This document shows, piece by piece, positions 22,338-34,950 of a DNA stretch of 64,000 nucleotides. Each line of letters opens with the position of its first letter. Within the stretch, counting starts at the first letter, position 1. This stretch comes from Helianthus annuus. Its lineage: Eukaryota > Streptophyta > Magnoliopsida > Asterales > Asteraceae. Both the position numbers and the translations under genes were made by a program. The stretch spans positions 18,362,205 through 18,426,204 of the forward strand of contig NC_035436.2 of assembly GCF_002127325.2 (NCBI RefSeq), in the 5' to 3' direction. The notes under the pieces were generated by a model, which did not search any database, was not told the origin of the DNA, and saw nothing but the letters and a program-made list of their open reading frames with translations.

Positions 22338-22658
22338 GAGTAAAGTACACCAGGTGGTCCCCGTGGTGTACCAAAATATTGGATTTCTAGCTTTTCAAAA
22401 GTACACAGATGGTCCCTGTGGTTTGCACCTTATAACGCATTTAGTCCCCAACTTTTTCCAAAAGTACATGGATGGTCCTTGTGGTTTGAACTTGATAACG
22501 TCCCTAACTTGGACATGCTAAAAACTTTAGATTTGTTGGCTAGGGACTGAATGCGTTACAAAGTGCAAACCACAGTGACCATCCATGTACTTTTGTAAAG
22601 TTAGGGACCAAATCTGAAATTTAGGTAAACCACAACAACCATCTGGTGTACTTTACTC
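22338..22658. mobile_element. Mutator-type fold-back MITE (321 bp)
   Basis: Inverted ends GAGTAAAGTACACCAG… and …CTGGTGTACTTTACTC, with arms continuing inward (gtccctgtggtttgcacc versus its inverted counterpart). Flanking words cttaaagtta and cttaaaatta (9 of 10 match) look like an eroded TSD of 9-10 bp. Lies about 350 bp past the ARF2 stop codon. Confidence 0.8.
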
Positions 22659-22668
22659 CTTAAAATTA

Positions 22669-23406
22669 TATACATCTTACAGTTGTTGTTTTTTTTTTTT
22701 TTTTTTTGAATTTTCTGAAATTTTAATGGTTTTTATGAGCAAAAAAAGATGGTTAACTAACAAAAATTGGACTAAATTTGGTTAAGTGGAGAATTAATAG
22801 GAAGAGTATGATTTTTGCAGGTATATGTTTGTAGGGGGAGGTATGGTTGGTATACATAGGTTATGGCAGTTAAGTAGAGTTTAAATAATTATTTAAAGTC
22901 GCGTCAAGATGCCATCCGAGTTCCCGATGAGCAAAATCTTCTCTCAATGGAGGCAAGTCTTTGATGATATCATATTTTGAGTTTTGGGCACTTATATTGG
23001 TTCATCACTCCTTAACATTATTATTGCTATATCTATATATATAAGTATGGTTGTATATAGGTGATATTGGGAGCATGCCATATGTACAAAGGTGTTTTGC
23101 TAGGTAACTTTTTGAATGTAAGGAGAAAGTTATTGACTCTTAATGGAGAATTTAATGTAGTTTTGTAGCCTAAATTATCGTTTTTTCTTGTTTGTTTTTT
23201 TAATCTTTATATACTTGAATTCTAGGGTTCACGGTTCAGTTCAAGCGGGAATTCTAGACGAAACAACTATGGTTTTAAAAAATGGGAAACCAAACTGCCA
23301 GACGGGCCAAAATGTATTCGTTTGGCTGGTCTCTATATAAAAAAAATCATAATGGTTATTTAGTATTAATTATTAAGATAATAAAGAAGGTTTATTTATG
23401 CATACC
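22669..23406. other. Intergenic stretch between ARF2 and the copia element
   Basis: Contains a T-run (about 22,688-22,707) and AT-rich sequence. No gene seen. Confidence 0.55.
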
Positions 23407-23411
23407 ATTTA

Positions 23412-23849
23412 TGTTGTCCAGACTTGATCTTTGATCTCTAGATCGCAAAATGATAAACTAAACTTTATTGAATACTGAATTTGAATACCAATGGAATGAA
23501 TGAACATGAACGAATTCTACAAATGAAATCTATCCCTATTTATAGTTTCTAAAAGGTGCGAACGAATAGACGCGTCCTTTTACGAACGGGTGTGTCTCTT
23601 GGATTGTGTGGATGAAAATCAATCTTGAAAGGTTGTGTCTTATTGTCCAAGAGTCATGTCCCTTTGTTTCTCCTTGTGGCCGAGATCAAACACGTGCGAC
23701 TCCAAGGGTGTCGCAACCCTTGGGGTGTTGGTTGACTAGTTGTGTTTTGTCAACTTTAGTCCCAGTACTTTGTAACCGCCATATAGCTACCTTTTAACTA
23801 TATACTAATAAACCCTTGCACTTTGGATGTGTAGAGATTAGTGATCTCA
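23412..23849 (-). repeat. 3' LTR of the copia element
   Basis: 438 bp, TG...CA ends on either strand. Paired with 28,373-28,803. Differs visibly from it around 23,636-23,660, where a stretch has been replaced or rearranged. Confidence 0.9.
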
Positions 23850-23850
23850 T

Positions 23851-26800
23851 TCACCCCCCCCCCCCCCAATCTTGAACATCCTTGAGTTGTTGTAGATCTT
23901 GAACTCCGAGCACTTCTCGCATTGTAGCAAACTTGACTCTTGCCAGTGCCTTTGTTAGTATGTCTGCCCGTTGTAATTCTCCACTTATGTGTTTCACATT
24001 GATGTGTTCGTTCTCCACGCATTCTCTAATGAAATGATAGCGTGTATCAATGTGCTTGCTTCTTCCATGAAAGACTGGATTTCTCATGAGTGCTATTGCA
24101 GAAACATTATATACCCTTAGTGTTATCTTCTCTTCCTTCCAGCCTGTAACTTCACTTGGTAATCTTTTAAGCCATAGTGCTTGGCATGCTGCTGCAGTGG
24201 CTGCCATGAATTCTGATTCACATGATAATAATGCCACTGTTTGTTGCTTCTGTGTGCACCAGGTTATAGGTGATTCTCCAAAGTAAAGTACCAGACCAGT
24301 TGTTCCCTTTCCTTTGTCTGTATTAACACCACAACTGCTATCACTATAACCTGTGATCTTACATCCTCCTTGCTTCCTGTAGATGATTCCATGCTCTTTA
24401 GTTCCTTTTATATATCGTAGTACTTGCTTCACTGCTTTCAAGTGATGCTCCTTTGGTTCTTGCATGAATCTACTAAGCAGACTGACTGAGTAACATAGAT
24501 CTGGCCTTGTATGCAATAAGTACCTAAGAGAACCTATCAGGCTTCTGTAATGCGTTGCATCTGCTAGATCTCCTTCTTCAGTCTTTGTTAACTGTGTTCC
24601 TGGATTCATAGGAATCTTCATGTCGTTGCAGGTTAACATATCAACGTCTTTGAGTATCTTGTTGATATAGCCTGTCTGTTTGATGGCTATCTCACCCCCT
24701 GCTTGAATAACTTCTATTCCCAGATAGTATGCTAGTAATCCTAGATCGCTTATTTCAAACTTGTTATCCATCTGAGACTTGAAAACATCTATCTCCTTCC
24801 TTGATGTTCAAGTGACTATCAAATCATCAACATAGACTCCGACTATCAGTGTAGAAGTCTTACTTGTCCTTGTATAGATTGCTTGCTCTAAAGTACACTT
24901 CTTAAAGTTAAGTGACTTTAGGGTTTGATCTAACTTCGTGTTCCAAGCACGTGGTGCTTGTCTCAATCCATACAGAGCTTTTGATAGTTTGTAAACCTTT
25001 CCTTTATCTCCTGGCTTTATAAACCCTTCTGGTTGTGAGACATAGACCTCCTCATTGAGATCTCCGTGTAAGAATGCAGACTTCACGTCTAAGTGATGTA
25101 CCTCATAACCTTGATATGCTGCTAAAGCCAACATTAGTCGAACTGTCTCTATGCGTGCTACTGGTGCAAAGACTTTGTCAAAGTCTATTCCGTGTTACTG
25201 AACATATCATTTTGCTACCGGCCTTGCTTTGTGTCTGACAACGTTTCCGTTTGCATCTTTCTTAGTCTTGAATACCCACTTTAAACCTATTGCCTTGTGA
25301 TCTCTTGGCAACTCTGTCAATCTCCAAGTGTTATTCTTGTTTATTGAGTCTAACTCAGCCTTCATTGTTTCAATCAACTTTCTGTCATTAGATGCTTCCT
25401 TGTAATTCCTTGGTTCTTCTTCAGCAAGTAGTAATTCTTGAGGATCTACTTGAATTTCCTCTGTCCCTTCGTATAGTTCTTCTAGACTTCTCAGTTTTAC
25501 TGGAGTGTCATTAATACTCCCTGTTATACTTTCAGACGTAGATGGACCTCTACTTGATAATCTGCTTGGATTTCCTGATGAGTTCTGATTGTACAAATGT
25601 GCTGGCGGGGTTACATAGGAGTCTGGTTCTTCTGTTTGATCTTCTCCTGAATCTTCATGATGTGGCCCGCTACTATCAGGACTACTTGGTGCATTTTCTT
25701 CTAACTCTGGTGGGTTGTCATCTTCTTGAATAACAAAGTTTGTCCATTCGGGATTCCCTGAATCTATCGTTTCCATATAACTATTCCAGTTCCATGGTTG
25801 ACCTTCCATGAACTTTACATCTCTACTGACACATATCTTGTTCTTCGTCGGATCATGTAGTCTGTATGCCTTTGATCCTTCTTCTATTCCAAGATAAACC
25901 ATGGGTGCACTTCTATCGTCTAATTTCTTTTGTTGAAGTGGTAATACCTTAGCGTATGCTGTGCAGCCAAAAACCATTAGGTGCTCCAGATTCGGCTTCC
26001 TTCCATTCAATGCATCATACGGGGTCTTGTTCACCAAAGCCTTCATTGGAATCCGGTTTGAGCATTCTTCGAGTAGTTGACAACATCGTCCTGTTCCTTC
26101 TTTTCACTACTCCATTTTGTTGTGGGGAATACGGCGCTGTGAGCTGTCTCGCTATGCCGTTGTCTTTGCAATACTTGTTGAATTCAGCCGACGTGAATTC
26201 CCCTCCTTTGTCCGTCCTTAGCATTTTTAACTCGGTTCGAGATTCTGTCTCCACCTTTTCTTTGAACTGCTTGAAAGCTTCGAATGCTTGATCCTTTGAA
26301 GTTAGTAGATATGCCCACATGTAGCGAGTGCAATCATCTACAAGTAGAAATATGTACTTCCTCCCAACATGTGTTGGTGGTGATATAGGACCAGACAAAT
26401 CTCCATAGTAAATCCAGAGGTCTTAAAGATTTGAATTTTGCCTGATTTGGAAATGGTGTCCTACTATGTTTTCCTAATAAGCATGCGTCGCATACTTGAC
26501 TGGCATGACTTATTTGAGGGACTCCATGTACCAAGTTCTTTCGAGTCATTTCTTTGATAACATCGAAATGTAAATGGCCTAACCTTGCGTGCCATAACCA
26601 TGCTAAATCTTTTGTGTTTGAGAGCATGCAGATTGGTCTTCCAATCTTCAATTTTACCTTATATAGCCTGTTCCTCATTCTCCTGACTCGCATTAGTAAC
26701 TTTCTATTTCTGTTGCGGACTGTTAGTAAGTCTCCGTCCATAACTACTTTGCAACCGATTTCTGTAAGTTTTCCGAGGCTCAATATGTTGCTTTTCAGAC

Positions 26801-27410
26801 CTGGAATGTAGTATACTTGAGAAACAATTTTTTGTTCTTGGTTCAGACATTCCAACAGTATTGAACCTATGCCTTTAATTTCTACGTGCGACCCGTCACC
26901 AAAACGTACTTGCCACGTCACCTTTTCATCTAATTCTCTGAAGTGACTTCGCACTCCTATCATGTGGTTGCTTGCCCCGTTGTCTAAGTACCATAGACTT
27001 TCATCTTTTGTGGCGTAACTTGCTGGTTCTATGCGTTCTTCGTTTAGTAGAAACCTTTCTTGAACAACGTTTTCTTCTTTTATTGCCGTTAGCAATACAG
27101 GTGCTTCGTCTTCCTCGACGAGATTTGAGTGTTCTTGCACGACTTCTTTCTCAGGACAATCTTTCTTAAAGTGTCCGTACTTTTGACACTTGAAGCACTG
27201 GATCTTACTTGTGTATGTTTGGTTCCTTCCAAACTTCCTCCATTTCTTAGAATTTCCACCTCTAGGTCTGTACGAAGATCCTTCATTCTTAGTGCTTTGC
27301 TTGTCTTTATTGTCTCGCCAATTTCCACGCGGTTGGTTGAACCTGCCACGCCTGCGGTTTCCAAACTGTCTTCCTCTGCCTGAGTTGTTGTCATGATGTG
27401 TAAACATCAA
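23851..27410 (-). pseudogene. Copia pol (zinc knuckle, protease, integrase, RT, RNase H), broken
   Basis: Minus-strand pieces in several frames: 27,410-26,334 holds a CCHC knuckle (CFKCQKYGHFKKDC), the protease site LDNGASNHM and the integrase zinc-binding region HARLGHLH…CDACLLGKH. 26,398-26,015 holds the integrase core with the DDCTRY and RTDKGGEF aspartates. 26,046-25,207 and 25,134-24,808 hold RT, including YVDD (VGVYVDDLIVT). 24,771-23,851 holds the RT tail and RNase H. At least four frameshifts or stops separate them. The third integrase catalytic residue is lost: the usual GVVER reads GVVKR (codon 26,102-26,104). Confidence 0.9.
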
Positions 27411-27434
27411 TTTATCTTGGCTTTCTCCTAGGCT

Positions 27435-28076
27435 TCATTTCTTTAACCTTAGCCTTTCTTCATAAGTCTTTAACCTTCCGACTGCTTCTTCTAGCGACAT
27501 TGTTTCTAGATCGGAGTATTGTTCCATGTAGGCGACAATCTGAGTGAACTTATCTGGCACAACATTTAGGAGTTTGCGTACCAAAGTCGGTTGACTCAGT
27601 GTTGTCCCTAATTCACTTGCCCGTGTAACAACACTGTTTATCTTTGCGAAGAAAGAGTCCACAGTGTCATCTTCTTTCATTTGCATTAATTCGAATTCTG
27701 ACATTAGTGTATTCCAACGAGCCTTTTGTACCCGATCAACACCAACATGTCTTGTTTTCAAAATTTCCCAAATTTCTTTTGCAGTCTTACAATTTGCAAC
27801 TTGCAACATGACATCTTCCGGTATTGCTTGGAATAGATAAGCAATTACCAACTTATCTTTCTTAACATCTGACTGTGTATTCTCTGCCGGTTCAATCGTT
27901 TCCCAAAGTCCACTCGCTTCCAAAATCGTTTTGATGCAAATTGCCCAAACTGTATAGCTTGTTGGTTTCAAAATAGGACACTGGAATTGGGAAAGAGAAC
28001 TTCCCTCCTTTTGAATTATAATTTGTGGATTTGGTTCGGTTACTCCTGACATGTCTTCTGATCGAACAATCTTCAC
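27435..28076 (-). pseudogene. Copia gag (UBN2/Retrotran_gag type), 213 codons
   Basis: Open frame beginning MKIVRSEDMSGV. It contains the copia gag signatures YTVWAICIKTILEA, AKEIWEIL, and a terminal LEEAVGRLKTYEERL helix. It forms the capsid-like part of the virus-like particle. It ends in a stop just before the zinc-knuckle frame, where an intact copia would read straight through into pol, so the polyprotein is broken. The frame itself is otherwise open. Confidence 0.85.
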
Positions 28077-28372
28077 CTTTTCGATAAACTTTATTTTTCT
28101 TGTTTCAAAAATTTCTAACCACTAATACGAACTCCTGTACTGGTAAACTTTGACTTTTTAGAACCTTCAACTCTTAACCCGCGTATAACCCACGCGTAAT
28201 AATCAATCAATCTAATTCGCACTAAACCCTGGAATCAAAACCCTAGATTCCTAACGCTTGGTTCGATAACCTTGAACCGAAAATAAAAACTGAATTGAAA
28301 CTTGCGAATTGAAAGATAAAACCTGATCGCGAATTCCCTGCGATGCCTAGAGCCTGATGCTCTGATACCAAT

Positions 28373-28803
28373 TGTTGCCCAGACTTGATCTTTGATCTCT
28401 AGATCGCAAAATGATAAACTAAACTTTATTGAATACTGAATCTGAATACAATGGAATGAATGAACATGAACGAATTCTACAAATGAATTCTATCTCTATT
28501 TATAGTTTCTAAAAGGTGCGAACGAATAGACGCGTCCTTTCACGAACGGGTGTGTCTCTTGGATTGTGTGGATGAGAATCAATCTTGAAAGGTTGGTTGA
28601 CAAGAGTTATGTCCCTTTGTTTCTCCTTGTGGCCGAGATCAAACAGTTGCGACTCCAAGGGTGTCGCAACCCTTGGGGTGTTGGTTGACAAGTTCTGTTT
28701 TGTCAAGTTTAGTCCCTGTACTTTGTAACCGTCATATAAACTACCTTTTAACTATATACTAATAAACCCATGCACTTTGGATGTGTAGAGATTAGTGATT
28801 TCA
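28373..28803 (-). repeat. 5' LTR of the copia element
   Basis: 431 bp. Lies immediately upstream, in minus orientation, of the primer-binding site at 28,359-28,371. Confidence 0.9.
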
Positions 28804-28960
28804 ATTTATATTCATAAATGCATATTTAAAAAATAATAGAAGCTAAATAATAAAAGTAAACTGTAGATATCAAGCCAAATAATCTACAACACACCATTGT
28901 ATCGAGTCGATCGAGCGTGCACATTTTGATTGCGTTGCTGCAAATACCACAAATATAAAG

Positions 28961-29887
28961 TGTTATGGGTGAAATTCTGAGCCCATAATCCTGACTTTGT
29001 ATCTTGATTTTTTATTAGTTGTATATGATCAGGATACCGGATCAGGATACAGGATCAGGATACCGGATCAGGATACCAGGCCAGAATATTGGTAACATCC
29101 TGAGGCAGTATCCTGACTATTACTAATGATTTGCTTGTAAACGTTGGTTACAAGGGACTAACGTTCATGAGGACCAAGTTATCCTGAAGACCCGCTCAAA
29201 TTAGTCAGGATAATGACGTTGATGGCGGAAGAATAGCTCTTGTAACGGTTGTCATTGAAGAAAAGGCATATTTCATGGGAGCTGGTCAAAGATATTAATG
29301 TTCCAACGGTCATGGAGGCTTAAATCCCGGAATTATGGTTAATATGCGCGTGGAAAACGAGTAGAAGCAGCCCCCAATGTTCAGAATGGAATATTCCAAA
29401 GTATCCCGGAATAATAGGATAGTTTGTTAGTTACTTTTACTATAAAAGGGATTGATCGGATCATAGGTAGACACAACTTTTTCCACACACTTTCACTCGC
29501 ACACTTTACTCTCTAGCTTCTAGCAATCACTAAACACAAACACTTGTAATCAAATTTCATTGTAACACCTAGTTGATCCGCATCATATCCTGCACTGTAT
29601 CCTGAAGTTGAAAGCAATAAGAAGAACAAGGCAGCTGCGATTGTCAGCTCCCGAGGTTTTATGCCGGCGATCTAGATTGATCAAGGGCTTTCCTCGTACA
29701 TCTCGTGTCATTTCCTTTACTTTTTGCTCATAGTTTGATCGTAGATACAGCTCAATATCCTGAGCCGTATCCTGAAAACTGTTTTTACAAACAACATAAC
29801 CAACATATTTCCAATACACTTTTTAGCACACTACCTCACTTAACTAATTTGATCACTAAATTGCTTCGGTAATTTTTGACCAAAACA
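28961..29887 (+). repeat. 5' LTR of the plus-strand Tat element
   Basis: Starts TGTTATGGGTG and ends ACCAAAACA just before the primer site. TATAAAAGGG at 29,441 is a likely promoter TATA box. 29,029-29,090 is a run of GATCAGGATAC-type repeats. The last ~200 bp (…TTGATCAAGGGCTTTCCTCG…) match the opposite-strand Tat LTR at 35,216-35,931, so the two are related subfamilies. Confidence 0.8.
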
Positions 29888-29890
29888 ATT

Positions 29891-29908
29891 TGGCGCCCAT
29901 CGTGGGCC
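29891..29908 (+). other. Primer-binding site (TGGCGCC type) of the plus-strand Tat
   Basis: TGGCGCCCATCGTGGGCC, the standard Tat/Athila-type primer site, three bases after the LTR. Confidence 0.85.
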
Positions 29909-29991
29909 AAGTGGTGCTATTTTTTCTAAAAACTTTTGCAAGATCACTACTTGGTTTTGTATTTTCCAAACTTTTTACTACGTTGTTTGCA

Positions 29992-31680
29992 ATGGCCTCG
30001 AGATCAAGCATGAGCTCTTCTAATGTGTCTGCTACAACTTCTGCAACAGTTGGTTTGGTGCCTCCTCCACCTTCACAAGTTCAGACTTTTCAGAGGAGAA
30101 ATGAAAGCCACACACCGAGAGAAATTCCTGCTGCTCAGAATGTTTCTAGATTCGGAAATTCAGGGAGAACCCATATCCTTGCTTCTAATAACGAAATTCT
30201 GTCTTTGTTTGGTAGTATACAGGAACAAATGAAGAGGCAACAAGAAACTAACCAGACGATCATGAAGGATATACAACTCTTGAAGTCAAACTCCAGGAAA
30301 CCCGTGGAGGATACAACTACTCCTCTATAGCCCAGGATGCTGATCTTTAGTTCATCAACATTTACCGAGGATAATCAAGGCAACATGATACTGAGTCAGT
30401 CTCGGAGCAACATGCTGGAGATACCATCATCCGCCAGGATATCGACCGTGAGGGATCCAGGATATGGCCCAGGATATGGTCCAGGATATGGCAAAAGCCA
30501 ACAGGCTGGTAACATGTCTGCCAATATCAGTATCCCTGCTACTAATAATTCTGATTCTTTGCAGGATATAGGTGTAACACCAGTATTGACCAGGGAACTT
30601 CAAAAATTGAAGGATATGATATCAAGTGTTCCTGAAGTAGTGCAGCCTATACCGAAAGTATCCTAGGATAGTCACAGGATATCCCGATTTGCTTATCCAA
30701 TTTGTGATGTTGAAATTCCAAAAAGATTCCAGACTCCCAGCATAAAGTTGTATGATGGGACGACAGATCCTGAGGAGCATATTGCCCAGTATAGGGAAAG
30801 GATGGAACCAAATCCAACCCTACCAGAACTTAAGGAAGCATGCTTATGCAAAGGCTTCGGTTCAACTTTAACAGGATCGGCTTTAAAATGGCTTTTAAAT
30901 GTTCCACCTTATTCAATTACATCATTTTCTCATTTAGTTAATTTGTTTATCAGTCAATTTTCTTGTAGCAGGAGCTTTGAGAAACTAACAAGTGATCTTT
31001 ACAGGATATCACAAGGATCACAAAAATCCCTAAGGGATTATGTTAACAGATTTAGTAGAGAATCCCTGGATATCCCGAATCTTGATATTGCTACGGCAGT
31101 ACAAGCGTTCAAAATGGGGTTACGGAAGGATCGTCAATTTTATCAGGATCTTGTAATGAATCCTTGCAGGAACTTGGACGAAGCTCGAAACAGGGCCTTG
31201 AGATATATCAGGCTGGAGGATGATAAGAAAATGCAAGAAATGATGAACTCATCCAGTAGCTACGAGTCAACCAATAGGAAGTCAGAATCCCCATTTAAAC
31301 CATATCGCTCTAAGCCATATGGTAGAAATGACAATAAGAGAGTGAATGCTGTTGAAGACGAGGATCCTGAATGAATTATCTGAATATTTCTTTTCTGATA
31401 ACATTCCTGAATTGATGTATGCTATGCAGGGTTTAGGAGACAAAGCTAGGTGGCCTCGAAAGAATCAGCAAAAAGCTGATTGGAAGGATAAGTCCAAATG
31501 GTGTGCCTTCCACGAAGATTTCGGACATGTGACTGAGGATTGCATTGCTCTAACAAAAGAAATAAGTTATCTTCTAAGCAAGGGATATCTGAAGGATCTC
31601 TTAGGAAGAAAGAAGAATAAGGGTCAGGATACTGAGAAGGATCCTGAACGAGCGGCGTTACCTCCTGCGGATGCCAAGAT
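29992..31680 (+). pseudogene. Tat gag, interrupted by stops
   Basis: First frame from ATG 29,992 (MASRSSMSSSNVS) to a stop near 30,330, then 30,337-30,666, then 30,748-31,374 carrying the conserved gag core (YDGTTDPEEHIAQYRER, LTGSALKWLLNVPP, SFEKLTSDLYRISQGSQKSL). The knuckle-like end (CAFHEDFGHVTEDC) is in another frame to about 31,700. A GYGP motif is repeated three times at 30,446-30,492. At least three breaks, so not functional as one protein. Confidence 0.85.
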
Positions 31681-31683
31681 ATC

Positions 31684-34600
31684 ATGGAGGCTTCGGAGAA
31701 GGATATGAAGAAAGTTATCTTGGATCAGGATAATCCTGATATCTCGGTGCTCGTGGGAACCAATATCCCTCAGGATATTGAAGAACAATTAACTAACTTT
31801 CTGAAGTGCAGGATGTCAACATTTGCATGGAAGCATGAGGATATGACAGGTATATCCAAAGATATTATCACTCACAAGCTTGGAATTGACAGGTCGTTCA
31901 AGCCCGTTCAGCAAAAGAGAAGGAAGTTTGCTCCTGAACGGAATGCAATTATCCAAGAGGAGGTTGAAAGATTGCTGAAATCCAAGATGATCAGAGAAGT
32001 CAAGTTTCCAAGATGGCTAGCAAATGTGGTGGTGGTACAAAAGAAAAATGGGAAATGGAGAGTTTGTGTAGATTACACAGACTTGAATAAGGCTTGCCCC
32101 AAAGACCCATTTCATCTTCCTCATATTGATGCAATGGTGGATGCAACCGCTGGGCACGAGATGTTAACCTTCATGGATGCATCCTCAGGATTTCAGCAGA
32201 TTCAAATGGAGCCTTCGGACCAAGAGGATACTGCCTTCATGACACCAACAGGTATTTATTGTTATACTGCTATGCCTTTTGGTTTGAAAAATGCAGGTGC
32301 AACGTACCAGAGATTGGTGAACATGATGTTCAAAGAGAAGCTGGGGGACACAGTGGAGGTATACATCGACGATATGGTGGTAAAATCTAAAAAGGCTGAG
32401 GATCCCCTCCAGGATTTTAAGGGAGCATTTGATATCCTGGATCAATATAACATGAAGCTAAATCCTGCCAAGTGCCATTTTGGAGTGGGGGCAGGAAAGT
32501 TTCTAGGATATATGGTAACTAAAAGAGGGATAGAAGCGAGCCCAGAACAGATCAAAGCCATCCTAGATATCAAATCACCTTCTAACATGAAGGATGTTCA
32601 AAGACTGACAGGACGAGTAGCGGCATTAAACAGATTTATCTCAAGATCCTCAGAAAAATGCAAGGAATTTTATGATATCCTGAAGAAAAATAAGAAGTTT
32701 GAATGGGGGAAGAAGCATGAAGCAGCCTTGCAGGATTTAAAGCAATACCTCTCAACCGCACCTCTACTAATGAAGCCTGAGGATGGTGAACCATTATCCC
32801 TGTATCTTGCAGTATCAGGGAATGCAGTAAGTGCTGTCCTTGTAAAGGATTATGAAGGTCAGCAGTATCCTGTTTATTATGTTAGCAAAAGTTTATTAAA
32901 TGCTGAAACTAGATATTCTCATTTAGAAAAGTTGATATTGGCTCTAGTTATGGCATCAACAAAGCTTAGACATTACTTTGAAACACATAGGATTCATGTC
33001 AAACCAATTATCCTGTTAAGAATGTGCTTAGGAAACCTGAGATGTCAGGTAGAATGGCTATATGGTCAGTAAAGTTAAGTGCCTATGATCTAGTGTACGA
33101 ACCTAGAAATGCCATAAAATCTCAGGCTTTAGCTGACTTTTTGGCTGATCTCAGTAGTGATATTCAAAATGAAGTGGACCTAGAAGTACAACAACTAGGA
33201 GAAACCTTAGAATCCTGGACATTATATACTGATGGTGCATCTAATATTAGAGGAGTAGGATTGGGTATACTACTAAAATCGCCACAGGGGGACATAATAC
33301 CCCAGGCTATTAGATGCGAATTTCCTGCCACTAATAATGAAGCAGAATATGAGGCTTTGATTGCAGGATTAGAATTGGCTAAGAGCATGAATATTAAAAG
33401 TTTGCAAGTATATGTTGACTCCTTGTTAATCACTAATCATTTTAATGGATCTTATGCAGTTAAAGGTGAGAAATTAATTGAATATCTTGATATTCTAAAA
33501 AAATTAGCAGGATATTTCGATATTTTTACACTGGAACAGGTACCAAGAGAGGATAATGCTGAAGCGGATGCCTTGGCAAACTTAGGATCATCAGTCAGGA
33601 TACCGGAGGGAACCCAAATACCGATACTTCATATCCTGTATCCTGCCATGGATCCCTTCAAAGCTCAGGATAAAGAGGTAACAAGCATTCAGGATCCTGG
33701 TCATGATCCTGAGGAGGATACTGGATCCTGGATGACTCCAATCATAAGATATCTCAAAGAAGGACACGTTCTGACAATGAAAAGCCTAAGGCATTTAGGA
33801 TGAAGGTATCACGATTCACCATTATAAATAATATTTGGTATAAGAAATCTCTTGCAGGTCCATACCTAAGATGCTTGAAGGATCCTGAGGCCATGGAAGT
33901 GCTTCAGGATATACACGAAGGGGATTGTGGTAACCATACTGTGGGCATATCTTTATTCTCGAAAGTATTGAGGACAGGATACTATTGGCTGACAATGAAG
34001 AAAGATGCTGCAGAATATGCTCGAAGATGTGATGCATGTCAGAGGCATAGCAACATATTGCACCAACCAGCTGAACCATTATATCCTATAGTTTCCCCTT
34101 GGCCATTCATGAAATGGGGAATGGATATAGTGGGAAAGTTGCCGAAAGCTCCGGGAGGAAAAGTTTTTATGCTAGCAATGACCGACTATTTTTCTAAATG
34201 GGTTGAAGCTGAAACATTAGAGACCAAGAAGTAGTATCCTTCATAAAGAGAAATATCCTGACCAGGTTTGGAGTACCAGCTGAGATAATCTGTGACAATG
34301 GTTCTCAGTTCATAAGCAAGAGGACCACTAACTTTTGCAAGAGTTGGGGGATCAAAATGATCACATCTACCCTGGTACATTCTCAAGCAAATGGGCAGGC
34401 AGAATCCTCAAACAAGATAATAATCAACAACCTGAAAAAGAGACTAGGAGCTAAAAAAGGAAGATGGACAGAAGAGCTACCCTTTGTTTTGTGGGCTGGT
34501 AGAACAACAATAAAGAGTGCAACTGGCCAAACCCCTTTCTCCTTAGTATTTGGAGCAGAAGCGGTGATCCCAACGGAAATGGTGATACCTATGGCAAGAT

Positions 34601-34950
34601 CCAATCTCTAGGATCCTGGGCAGAATCCTGAAGCAATGTGCCAAGAATTAGATACTGTGGATGAAACAAGAGATGCAGCAATGCTAAGGATGGCAGCATA
34701 TCAACAAAGGATATCCAGAGCATACAACAAGAATATAAGGACTAGAAGGTTCGAAGTCGGAGATTGGGTGTTAAGGAAAGCTTTTCAGAATACTACTAAT
34801 CCTGCCGATGGAAAATTGACTCCAAAATGGGAAGGACCTTATGAAATTGAATCTGAAGCAGGGAAAGGAGCATATCGACTTAAGAATATGGAGGGGGATA
34901 TACTACCAAGATCCTGGAATGCTATACATCTCAAAGCCTATTTCAAGTGA
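31684..34950 (+). pseudogene. Tat pol (RT, RNase H, integrase), protease absent, frameshifted
   Basis: 31,684-33,072: RT with WRVCVDYTDLNKACPKD and the catalytic YIDDMVVKS, then the RT connection domain. 33,024-33,803: RNase H (LYTDGASNIRGVGLGILL, ATNNEAEYEALIAGLELA). 33,800-34,234 and 34,357-34,611: integrase with the HHCC region (CDACQRH), the [10 protein letters not shown] and CDNGSQF aspartates and QANGQAESSNK glutamate. 34,636-34,950: C-terminal binding domain ending HLKAYFK. Frameshifts lie near 33,020, 33,800 and 34,230, with a stop near 34,612. The gag knuckle end runs directly into the RT N-terminus, so the usual protease segment has been deleted. Confidence 0.88.

Larger units (their letters stand above)
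23412..28803 (-). mobile_element. Ty1/copia retrotransposon, decayed but structurally complete
   Basis: Two direct LTRs (23,412-23,849 and 28,373-28,803) bound a gag-pol region on the minus strand, with the target duplication attta on both sides (23,407-23,411 and 28,804-28,808). A tRNA-Met primer site lies at 28,359-28,371 and a G-rich polypurine tract (C-run on the plus strand) beside the left LTR. The LTRs differ by many substitutions and small indels, so the insertion is not recent. Coding order is gag, protease, integrase, RT, RNase H, which identifies copia. Confidence 0.95.

Noticed and set aside
23866..23880. C-run as an assembly artefact
   Set aside because: A G-rich polypurine tract is expected on the minus strand exactly next to the copia 3' LTR, although its exact length may be unreliable.
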